From Zygnema cylindricum (taxonomy: Eukaryota > Streptophyta > Zygnematophyceae > Zygnematales > Zygnemataceae), in NCBI GenBank assembly GCA_037447655.1, contig JBBHKE010001133.1:83499-143498 (forward strand): DNA of 60,000 nucleotides, in the 5' to 3' direction. Numbering within the stretch: position 1 is the first letter of the stretch; each line of letters begins with the position of its first letter. Below the pieces are notes generated by a model. It ran no database searches. It saw nothing but the letters and a program-made list of their open reading frames with translations, and was not told the origin of the DNA. Below, in pieces: positions 35,955-45,953 of this stretch. The position numbers and the translations under genes were made by a program.

Positions 35955-36143
35955 CGACTTATGCAAAGTCATTTTTTAGGAACTATCTCTAAAGTTTAAG
36001 ATTATGTTTTCGACTTATGCAAAGTCATTTTTTAGGATGTGACATTGAAAGTTGTGACTTATGCAAAGTCATTTTTTAGGATCTGACATTGAAAGTTGTG
36101 ACTTATGCAAAGTCATTTTTTAGGATCTGACATTGAAAGTTGT
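35955..36143 (+). repeat. Tandem repeat, 44-base unit, 4 copies
   Basis: The core CTTATGCAAAGTCATTTTTT starts at about 35957, 36013, 36057 and 36101. The last two copies are almost identical. It has no unique spacers and is not a CRISPR. Confidence 0.9.
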
Positions 36144-36189
36144 GATTTGTGATTGATTTTGCAGGATCACACTAGAAAAAAAAGCCCGT

Positions 36190-37640
36190 TGTGCGGCTAT
36201 GATGATACAAGTGGTTACCTCCGCGTTAACCACAATCTTACAACTATTAAGGACAATACTACTGCCATCATTATTACTAAACCAACATGGTCGGCGAAGA
36301 ATATGGGACGTCATTGGACATGTGGTATCAAAAATCGTACGAGGGTTACTGCACCAACTATCCATTCTACAAACTAATGAGGATGGTCAATATTACATTG
36401 TACCAAAGACTTTACATTGGGTTGATGAAGTATTACCTCAGTATACAGCAAAACGGTTTCGACAACTATTTCGGCTTAGAAGAGATAGCGTTCAATTTTT
36501 GGTGAGAGAACTAGAAAATGACCTCACCACTAGACCCCCCCCGACTTAAAAACATTACAAATAGAAAACTAGCTGCAAGAAAACAAATATTAATTGCGTT
36601 GATGAGATTAGGGCACCAAGGAGGGGTTATACGTACTGCAGAGCAGTTCGGAATAAGGCGTTCGACTATGGGTAAGGTGTTTTAGAGAGTTATGGCGGCA
36701 ATTACAAAAAGGCTAAGGCATTGGATTAGATGGCCCACGGAGGAGGAACTTCAAGAAACCAAAGAGTTTTTTGAACAAAAAAAAGGGTTACCAAATCGCG
36801 TTGGTGCAATAGACTGTACCCATAACGAGATTACCCTAGGCAAGGAATTTTTAGCCATAAATTACTTTGACGCCAAAAAAAAGTATTCTACAGTAGTCTA
36901 AGCTGTTGTCGACCACAAGATGAGAATTATCGACCTTAACTTGGGGGCCCGAGGATCCATACATGATTCCACAATATTTAGAAGATCAAAATTTGGGAAG
37001 GATTTCGAGAGACCCATGAAAGAAAGTGGAAAAGCATTTCAATGGGGAAATAGTACAATGTTTCTTTATCTCGTCGGAGATGCTGGGTACGCAATGCACC
37101 CTAACCTCGTCGTCCCTTACCTTGACTTAAAACTCACTGCGTCCCAAAAAAAAATCAATTTTCAACATGTTGTAACAAAGATGGTTGTTGAAAGGGTGTT
37201 TGGAAAATTAAAGTCACAATGGAGACATCTTCAGAAGGTGTACCAACCGTTGTGTCCTCTATTCTTGCCGGGTGCATACTGCATATCATTTCCATTGCGA
37301 GAGGCGAGCTGGATTTTGATTAGGAATCGGAGTTTGTAAAAGAGAAAGCCAATGCCTTTAATGGATTTCACGGAAAGCCTTCGCGTAGGTCTCGAGTGGA
37401 AGAACGAAGAGCACAGAATAGTGGGGAAGTGGAAAGACGACCGAAAATTTGTCATTTTGCTAAAATACGTGGTGCTGCAATAAATGAGGTGTTATGTAGT
37501 TACGTCTCGCAAGGAGGCAATAATGATCAGAATGGAAATGGAGTATACATTACGGACATGGAAGATGAAAGGGAAGGAGATATGGTGTTTATAGAAAGTG
37601 TTGAAAATGAAGAAGCCGACGATAGAGGTAGTGATTGAGC
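36190..37640 (+). pseudogene. PIF/Harbinger-type transposase (HARBI1-like nuclease), broken
   Basis: The DDE_Tnp_4 family is recognised from GAIDCTHNEI (first Asp), AVVDHKMRIIDLNLGARGSIHDSTIF (second Asp region), YLVGDAGYAMHP and VVERVFGKLKSQWR (Glu). An N-terminal helix-turn-helix-like part (LIALMRLGHQGG; TAEQFGIRRSTMGKVF) precedes it at about 36580-36680. Breaks: a stop near 36546, TAG near 36683 where Trp is expected, TAA at 36899-36901 where Gln is expected, a frame change near 37245 and a stop near 37321. The acid residues survive, but the gene cannot make a full protein. The tail to 37638 is acidic. Confidence 0.85.
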
Positions 37641-37735
37641 TGAAAGTGATAGAATGGAAGTCGAAAATCAATAAAGTTGATGTTGTATGTTTCAAAAGAT
37701 TAGTTTTTTTTCACTTTTTTTTTCAACAATTATAT

Positions 37736-38175
37736 TTTAGTTCGTGAATATTTCATAAATAGGGCACAATCGGAGTCTGAAATGGGAATTTGCTTTTTGG
37801 GTAACTATCTTCGATGTTTTTTTTTTTTTTATTATTATTTCAATAGTTGTATTTCAGATCGTGAATATTTCATAAAGAGGGCACTATCGGAGTTTGATAT
37901 GGGAATTTACTTTTTGGGTCACTATCTTCGATGTTTTTTTTTTTTTTTTTTTTTTTTATTTCAATAGTTGTATTTCAGATCGTGAATATTTCATAAAGTG
38001 GGCACTATCGGAGTTTGATATGGGAATTTGCTTTTTGGGTCTCTATCTTCGATGTTTTTTTTCTAGGGTTTTTTCCACAGTTGCATTTCAATTTGTGAAT
38101 ATTTCACAAAGAGGGCACTATTGAAGTTTGAAATGGGAATTTACTTTTTTAGTCACTATCTTCGAGGTTTTCAAA
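37736..38175 (+). repeat. Tandem repeat, ~117-base unit, 4 copies
   Basis: Units contain TCGTGAATATTTCATAAA, GGGCAC.ATCGGAGTTTGA, ATGGGAATTT.CTTTTTGGGT and CTATCTTCGATG, then a variable T-run. Copies start near 37741, 37859, 37980 and 38093. It follows the transposase directly. Confidence 0.9.
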
Positions 38176-38754
38176 TGTAACGGAATGTGTAATTCTATGT
38201 ATGTAGTCATGAACGTCACTCTCACATTTTTTCACGATCTGGTTTATTATGTTGTATATATTTTCAATTAATGTTTTTTGGTGGTTTTTTACCTTATTCT
38301 CTGTAATGATTATTGAATAAGTGTAAAACTCTAACACATGCACGTTTTACTAATCTTCAATATAAAACAAATGTTGATTAGAAATCAAATTTCAATACCT
38401 CTTGAAATATTGTTGATTAAATATCTCCTTGTGTACCTTCTGAAAAAATGATGCTACAAAGTGTATAGATTACAATCATAACACAACGAAACCTCGACAA
38501 ACTGAAAGTGAAATTAGTTAAACAACTTCAAATAATGGAATATTGGCATAACTATGGAACACCAAACATCTGAAAATAAGACGAAACATTTAATGGAAAA
38601 AATACACATGGAACATCAAAAAAAAAACATTCACGCTAGTAAAAATATATATGCACAATGTAACATGGATATTGAAAAAACCAAACTTTGATAGCTTACA
38701 AGGGGAAGAGTACGGTAAGAGACGACATATTCCTTCTATTCATGTAAAAAACAA
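38176..38754. other. AT-rich spacer inside the Harbinger region
   Basis: No coding sequence or repeat recognised. Confidence 0.4.
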
Positions 38755-39118
38755 AAAACGGAAAAGAAAATTCTTAAAACCAACTATACAAAACATCAAA
38801 TTTTCTACATCAAAAAAGGCCAAAAAATGCCTTAAACCATCATAGTTTGCACTAAAAAAAACGACCTCAAACATAATGTTTTCTGTTTTTCAAGCCTCTA
38901 ATACCAAATGACATCCACATAGTATTCATTTATAAAGCAGAATAGAAAATTCTTAAAACCAATTACACGAAACATCACATTTTCTACATGAAAAAAGGCC
39001 AAAAAATTCTTTAACCCATCACAGTTTGCACATCAAAGAAACGACCTCAAACATAATGTTTTCTGTGTTTTTTTGCCACTATACGCAAATGACATCCTCT
39101 TAGTTTTTCATAGTAACT
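38755..39118 (+). repeat. Tandem duplication, ~183-base unit
   Basis: Two diverged copies (about 38760-38940 and 38942-39118) sharing AAAATTCTTAAAACCAA, CATCAAATTTTCTACAT, AAAAAGGCCAAAAAAT and CGACCTCAAACATAATGTTT. Confidence 0.85.
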
Positions 39119-39164
39119 TACGAAACATCTTCCGTATCCAAAATTATAAAATGCTAGCCCTTGA

Positions 39165-40130
39165 TAATTCTCTCCGTGTTTGATGCCATTGCCGACGTCA
39201 CTTCAAAGACAACCTTTCCAAGAGCGTTCACACGGCTCCAATTAGTTTTTTTTGTTGATCAAATTGTTTATCCATCTGTTTATCCAACAGTTTGGTTTGC
39301 TGTTCAAATTGGACCTTGTTGAATTTTTTAAGGGTTTTGTCCGGATTTTTGACAATCTCAAGAGCTACATTAGAACGGTCCTCTTGGTAAACTTGTCCTA
39401 CACCTTTTTTTCGTTTTGTTCTGGTTGAAAACTTGTATCCGTCGGAATGGGACCCAACTCCTACTTCATTCTAGTCACTTTCTTTTTTCTCTCCCACTTC
39501 CTCTCCATTTTCAAATGTACCCTCTTTAAAAGGCTTCTCCCCCATTGTTGTTCTATTGTTTTTACCTCCTTGACTTGTTGGATCTCCCTCCAAAATTATG
39601 GTGTCATTTTCTTCTTCAAAATCCGATTCCACTCTTGGCGCCTCATCCCCAGTACCCCAAGACACTTTTGGGCTTACAACATCCATTTTATTCATCCAAC
39701 TGTCCATTTCATCAAACAATAACTGCGGAAAAAAAAATACCAAACCATTGTTAGATCTTTCTTTCTTACTCATTAAAAAGTAGGCTTGGACTCCACCTTT
39801 TTTTTCCGTGGTCTTTTATTTTTTTGTAGGAGAGGTTATTCTACTTTTTTTCGCACTAACACCTGTCACGCTCCACTCCACCCTCTTTGAGCTCCCTCGT
39901 GATGCTTTCCCATTTTTATACTATTGACCCGAATTTGGCCTTTACACTTCTTTCTGGGGTATATAAAAATTCTTGTCTTTTTGCTTCGTTGAGAAGCGTC
40001 ATCTCACATGGGTTCCAATTTTCGTTCCTATTCCTTGGGCTCATATTTTCTTTCTCCAAAAACGCTAGGTCCACGCGAGGGCCGCGCACTCCACGAGATT
40101 GGGAACCTGGCGGGAGGATATGTGACACCT
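39165..40130 (-). pseudogene. Trihelix/MYB-like partner protein of Harbinger element, broken
   Basis: From about 39950 the minus strand encodes a trihelix-type DNA-binding segment (KWESITRELKEGGVERDRC, stop, CEKK, stop, NNLSYKKIKDH), with stops where Gln and Trp are expected. An acidic stretch (MDSWMNKMDVVSPKVSWGTG; VESDFEEENDTIILEGD) and a helical lysine/glutamine-rich C-terminus (KFNKVQFEQQTKLLDKQMDK) follow, ending at a stop near 39170. PIF/Harbinger elements commonly encode such a MYB/trihelix protein beside the transposase. Here it converges with the transposase gene at 36.2-37.6 kb. The pairing is inferred from family knowledge, because the element ends were not found. Confidence 0.65.
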
Positions 40131-40247
40131 CACGTTTTACTGCATACCGGCTTCACTACCAACTGAGGCGATTGCATCTCGAACCGTATCATGCGCCGTT
40201 GTACGTTCTCCACCATGTGAACTACAGAGCATGGACGCCCTGGTCAT

Positions 40248-41480
40248 CTATATATTGGCCACAAACGTAACGAGGCTCACATAAAAGGGAAGGGTGTGGC
40301 AAGCCAAGACGTAGACGAAGTGCACAAGAAAATTGTTGAGAAGATAAACGAAGTGAGGCAAAAATTGGAGTGGTGACGAGCCAAGCCTTAGCACCTTGTC
40401 CTGAACAAGAGCGCAGTCGAGCCCAAGCGTCAGCCGTAGGTAGCGTCTCAAGTAGGTTTTTAAAATCAGCGGTGGCGACCTTATTGGTGATATGTTGTTC
40501 CACCCGGGAATGACTGCTGGTGAGGATGGAAGAGAATGGAGGAACGACATCTTAGGGCTCGGCTGGCAAAAGCAAACGAGTAGACAATAAAGATTGCTGA
40601 AATGAAATTGATTCTTCATCGACGGTAGAGATTTATGAGCCAAGATGGGATTATCATCCACCACAAACCTCGAACTAATGATGGATGCCTCTAGAGCCCA
40701 ACTACCCAAGTAAGCGGTCAGTGCTATGATCGCTCTGGAACACAGACCGAGACCGCCAAAAGAGACACCGCCAAAAGAGACAGGTAAAACAGATTGGCGA
40801 TGAGCAAGGAGCCCTTCCGGACGATCAAAGATACCATGCTCGGCGAGTTGATGCAAAATCGTAAAGAGATGATTATCAAAATCCGAACGTGAGGATAGGA
40901 AAGAAGAACTTGGGGGTAGAGTGCGCGCTAAGTACAAAAGACGTTGGGCAAAACAACGAGTTAAAATAGCGAAAGCCACTTGGGAATCAGACAATTTCGG
41001 AAGGTCCTCACAATGGAAAAGGTCGTCCAATAAAGCATCCGTAACAAACCGGTGAACAAATTCAGGGGCGCCAATTGAAGAACCTAAAACCCATAAACCC
41101 TCTTGAGGGGAGACGGTACAAGGCATCCCCCACAGCAATAGGTCGAACACCACTGGCACGCTGTGAGACAGCCGCAAGACGTGCCGCTACCAAAAAGGGG
41201 TACTATAGTGCGTGACACATTTCCTTGAGCCAATTGGGAGGCCACCTTAAACAGTAAATCAAAATCCTAGGATGGATTTTTTGGAGGGAAAATATCACGA
41301 AAAAGCTCATACACCATCCTATAAGGTCCCCCAGCCGAAAGATGAGGGGATCGGACAAGAGCTTTGGCGAAGGTATCTTGGTCAAGCTCAAAAGGGTCTA
41401 AAGGGTCATATGATTCAATAAAAGGCAAAGGTTCATTAGGTGCGGTGGGGTGAAGGGCGCGAAGGGCCTCAACAGTTCAC
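40248..41480 (-). pseudogene. LINE-type reverse transcriptase relic lacking the catalytic palm
   Basis: Near 41390-41220 the minus strand encodes the RT upstream region (FAKALVRSPHLSAGGPYRMV; LFKVASQLAQGNVSRTI). Next comes RPIAVGDALYRL near 41130, a motif normally about 120 residues before the Y/FxDD box. Directly after a frame change it continues with the post-palm region (GLWVLGSSIGAPEFVHRF; VAFAILTRCFAQRLLYLARTLPP; SFGGLGLCSRA). The intervening palm with the catalytic Asp pair is absent, apparently deleted at about 41100. The uninterrupted 309-codon frame at 40248-41177 is partly out of the original frame at its start. Confidence 0.7.
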
Positions 41481-41819
41481 TTTGTAGTTGGTGATGGTGA
41501 GAAAGGCCGAAGCGCCCGAGCCGCCCGAGAGAGTTCACCACAACGCCCAAGGTGTACGCCGCGACGCATGCGGGCTCTGTAGGCAGGAAGTGGAGCTTAA
41601 CGACGAGGAGGAGTCACAGAAAGGGAGATAACTCTATCCGTATGCTCTTCTTGAAGAGATTCCCAATCCCCACATAAGAAACGTTGACATCTAAAACGCG
41701 TTTCATGGGCACCGCTAAATGATAATCGCGCAAATAATGGCGCGCAAATGATGGGGTGCAATTGTTTACGTCATCAAGTAAGCACTATTTAAAAACGAAA
41801 ACGCTGCTAACATATTAAT

Positions 41820-43130
41820 GGTAGATAAACGGTAACGAGAAATCGAGAACTCCGGGTAAGTTTTAACTGATTTCGCGTACCGCACCAAATTTCATCCGGT
41901 ATACCGTGGTAGAGTTTACACCGAATTTGGAGAGGCGTGTGCCTGTTCTTGCGATTCTGCGGTAAGCGGTACACGTATATTTCGCAGAGGTCACAATCGA
42001 ATACCCGAATTCGTACCATATCCGTACCAGCGTTGGATCCGGAACGGATTCGGGTGACAAGTTTTGGGGGCCAGTCGGATTCGGCCGGATGATTAAAAAA
42101 ACAAATAAAATCGCGTACAAAAGGGTAATCAAAAACGAAAAAAATTGCAGGTTTCGTGGGTACGTACCACTACGGTACAATTTTGTACTGCAAAGTACAT
42201 TAGTGTCCATACTATCCAACATCATTGTACTTTGTGATTCGAAACAGATTCGGGTGGCAAATTTGGGGGGCCGCCAGATTCGGCCAGGTGATTAAAAAAA
42301 ACAAAAAAACGGGTACAAACGGGTAAGCCCGGTAAAAGAAAAAAAAAGTTGGATTCGGATTGTTAAAACTCTGAATTTTGAGACCTCTGGTATTTGGCAA
42401 ATAAACAATTTTTGGAAATCGCAAAATCTCGATTTGTTTTAAATGATATAGCGTACCGAACCGAATTTAATCGGATACACCGTGGTAGAGTTTCTATCGA
42501 GACCCAAAGACCGGCGTATGCCTGGATTTGGGATTCTACGGTATGCGTTACACCATTATTTGGAAGCGGTATCCGTACTACAATTTCTACAATTGTGGAA
42601 CTTAAACAAATGGCTTCCTACCTTCCTCCAACCCTCCCTCCCTCCCTCCCTCTTATTCATCATCTTCACTCCCATCATCCAAATTCTAAACATCACCCAT
42701 AATGTGTTTCGCCACTTGGTTCCTGTCTTTTATCGTCGGTTTACCATCGACGTTATCGTCCGAATCACTTTCATCAAAATCAAAATGTAGAATTTAATTG
42801 GGTATACCGTGGTAGAGTTTACACAGAAAATCGAATACCAACATATGCTCGGTCTTGAAATTTTGCGATACGCGTTAAATTGTTATTTGGCAAAGGTATC
42901 CGTCCTACAATTTCTACATTTTAGATATTAAACAAATGGCTTCGTCCCTCCCTCCCACCCTCCTTTCCACACTTCATCCCTCCCTCCCTCCTATTTATCG
43001 TTTTCACTCCCATCATCCAAATTTTAAAAATCATCCACAACGTGTTTCCCTTTCTGGTTTCTCTCTTTTATCGTCGGTTGGTCGTCAACTTTCTCGTCCG
43101 AATCATTATCATTGAAATCAAAATCCAATT
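41820..43130. repeat. Diverged tandem duplications
   Basis: A unit of about 325 bases, containing ATACACCGTGGTAGAGTTT, a CTCCCTCC stretch, CACTCCCATCATCCAAATT and TTTTATCGTCGGTT, occurs at about 42437-42787 and 42788-43125. Its first part also occurs at 41860-41990. A second direct repeat (GATTCGGGTG.CAA.TTTGGGGG, then GATTAAAAAAAACAAA) lies at 42045-42150 and 42245-42350. The minus strand of the unit has short acidic open stretches but no recognisable gene. Confidence 0.75.
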
Positions 43131-45450
43131 CATCAATACTTATGCCTAACCTCTCCAATTGGTCGTACATATCCACTTGTCAACAAAACTTAAAGCGCCA
43201 TAAACGAGAGTTTGAAGTCACTTATCAAACAAACTAGCCTTTCACTCCTTTAACCAAACAGTAGAGAGGGAATGGACTGCTCATATCGAGCTCCCCTTAA
43301 GCTAAATATTTTATGGTTAGGTTCTGAATAAGGTTTTGTAGAGAAAGTGAGTAATGCAATTGATCGGAAGATGACCGACCGACACAGAAGGTGATGGATG
43401 AGTTTTTTTTTCCTTTTGCCCGTGGCGACTAGGCTTACCACAATGTACACTTAATAACCCCCACCCTTTCCGATACATAGGAAATGATCAAAACACAAAA
43501 TTATTAAGCACGTTTGTTAATAATGACAAAACGGAGAAGAATTTTCATATTGGCGGAACACGCACCAAAAAGAAGAATTGGGGGAAATGCTTTAATTCGT
43601 CTCTTACATAAGATGTTCGAACTAGGAGCAATACCCGGAGTGAGTAGTTCAGTAATAATAGGGATCGTTAGGAGGTAAGAAGGCGATATTGAAAAAAAAC
43701 GGCTCGAGAAACATACACGGAAACGATGTCCCTTTTGGGACACCCGGAATGTCTTATTTTGCGGAGCTCGAAGCCGCACATGTTTTTCAACATTCACAAA
43801 AGCCAAGGGACATTTAGAGGGTGATGAGCGCATATTTTTTTGATTGCAGCGCTTACAAAAATTGCCACTTCACATAAAACGATGCCTTCCAAAGTGTCTC
43901 CTATTAACTACAATATTGATTCCTCGCTCATCGGTCGAGACGTCACGCCTTGCCCACCTAGAGAGAAATTGTTACAATCTCGTCAGACCATGGATTCCTT
44001 CTTATAGTTTATGACAAAGATGCATATTCCCATGATTTTCAACGAAGGGGGCAAGATAGTTGTCAAGGCTTGTATGGACAAAACGAATATAGTAGATCCG
44101 TAATTAGAAACCATCGAATCTTTAAATAAGTTGCTCGGAATCACCAATAACTAATCAAGTCTAAACTAGATAGTTAGAAACGCTCTTATAGTACTCTCGC
44201 ATGGGAAGAGTATATCTCTCAAGGCCAGACTAGTTACAACATATAGTGAAACTGTTTGGTCGTGAGTAGTGCAGTGAGTAGTGCAGGCCTTTGCTAGCCA
44301 TCCACAAGATGATTGCCATGTGACATTTTTGATAGATATGCTTTCCCAACACAAGAGTTAATTAAAAGTACGAATTTGGCCATAGATGGTAAAAATAGGC
44401 AGGATAGGTCTAAAGGTAAAGTTAGTGAAATGGTCAAAGTCAACTTAGACGCATCTCTTTAATTTGGGATATCTTTTTGCAGAGTCGGTCAATGCATGGA
44501 CTTGATTTCTTCTAACAAATTGTAGATCATCGTCTAACTATAACGCTTTAGATCTTTAAATTTGTACTTGTAAACATAAACTAATAGTTAATCAACGTGC
44601 ATTTATAAAATTTGTGTCGCTTTAATATTACCGGTTTTTGGTCATTATATCACGGAAAGGCTTGAGGGTTTTGTTTGCTACGAAATCTCGATACAGGCTA
44701 ATCTAGTTTTTCTCGATGCACCATAACATATAATTGTGAATCGACCATTGATTTATAACTAATAAATGTGTGAAACATAACTTTGTCTTTAAAGTTTGTT
44801 TCTTTGGAAATGTTTTTAAGTTGAACGTTTTCTTTTTTGTGTCTCCTACATCTTCGGCTCGGACATATTCAAACTATTGCCATACTTAAAACGGTTAAAC
44901 CTACTCCACATGAATGTTGCATGTATCTAACCTGTAAAATAAACAAGTACAATACTCCAGTATTTTATTGCACCTTCAATATTTTCATTTTCGTTTCAGT
45001 AATGTACCTGTTGGTGGTCAAGGTTTCATACTTCCGGTAATACTGTATTTTCGATTCAAGTGTGGCAACTATATGAAACGATCGCACGAAACGACGAAAA
45101 AATAGCGGTTAATCTAAGGTGAACGGATGGCTCAGATTGAAATTGGGAGATTCCCGTGCAATAACCCGCCTTATACCCCTTTACGCTCTAAATTTTGTTT
45201 TTTATCCTTGCTCCAAATTTCCGCCATATTGGGATCATAATATCGATAGAAACATAAGTATCGTCTAAATTTGTCGTCTCTCATAGTAATCAAGAATCTC
45301 AAGCTATCGATTTGTTTTTCTCACTTTTACTTCCAGTATTGAGAACCACAATTTGGTGTCCCGATATGTAGCTAGACATTTCTTGTTTCCCAGTTCAGTT
45401 TAGGACAGCATCACTGAAAATTGCATCGCAGTAATGTTCTACGCTGTACG
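43131..45450. other. Intergenic, no gene recognised
   Basis: No family resemblance was found in open frames on either strand. A possible old coding trace on the plus strand near 43510-43680 (RILILAEHAPKRRIGGNALI) could not be assigned. Confidence 0.4.
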
Positions 45451-45638
45451 TTTTCACTGTCGGTCAGTTACTCTGAGACTGTGGTACCGCCGTATAGAGA
45501 GTCACAGTGACAGGAGATCTTGACCACAGGATTGACCCCCGTTGCCAGGTGTCTTCCATCCTTGCCACAAGCTCCCTGGCTGCCGGGCACGCATCAATAG
45601 CGGCCAAGCCATTGGCTGAGGATGTACTTGTGGCTTTG

Positions 45639-45652
45639 CACGTGCCACGTGG
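45639..45652. promoter_or_regulatory. Double G-box upstream of TROL
   Basis: CACGTGCCACGTGG carries two overlapping-type ACGT cores, about 300 bases upstream of the TROL start codon. An inverted CCAAT motif (CCATTGGC) lies at about 45609. G-boxes bind bZIP and bHLH (PIF-type) factors and are usual in light-regulated plant promoters. Binding here is inferred from sequence only. Confidence 0.55.
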
Positions 45653-45953
45653 TGATCCGGATTTCGTGGTGAGTGGATGCATAGCACAAAGCAGACCGAG
45701 CAAAGCAAGAGAGCACCTAGCTAACCAAATTTGATGTGACTTTTGGCAGGGATTGCCTTTACAGGAGAGCCACAGATAAGGTAAGGCCTTAGAATGAAAT
45801 TTTGTAATAAGTCAACCTTAAAATAGAAGAAACGCCAGACGACGTTACAGTAGTAAAGGGTGGAGTCTAACCTCCAATAAAGAAAGGTCTTAAGGTGTTT
45901 AAGTGTTTAGTAAGTATTCCGAGACAGGGAAGAAGGGCGAGAGGAAGAAAGCC

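Noticed and set aside
35955-36143. CRISPR-like regular 44-base repeat
   Set aside because: Units are head-to-tail without unique spacers, in a plant-type nuclear genome beside a transposase; an ordinary tandem repeat.
36120-36377. Minus-strand and alternative-frame open frames over the Harbinger transposase
   Set aside because: Shadows of the transposase frame; only the plus-strand frames show DDE_Tnp_4 motifs.
34900-40250. Attempt to place terminal inverted repeats of the Harbinger element
   Set aside because: No matching GGGC/GGGT-type ends with TTA or TAA duplications were found by eye around the two genes, so no element boundaries are claimed.
43504-43850. Possible coding trace on the plus strand and a 109-codon open frame on the minus strand
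   Set aside because: No recognisable domain, stops in all extended frames and no splice-consistent continuation.
45464-45734. Open frames on both strands of 68-79 codons upstream of TROL
   Set aside because: No family resemblance; the interval looks like promoter or leader with G-box and CCAAT motifs.
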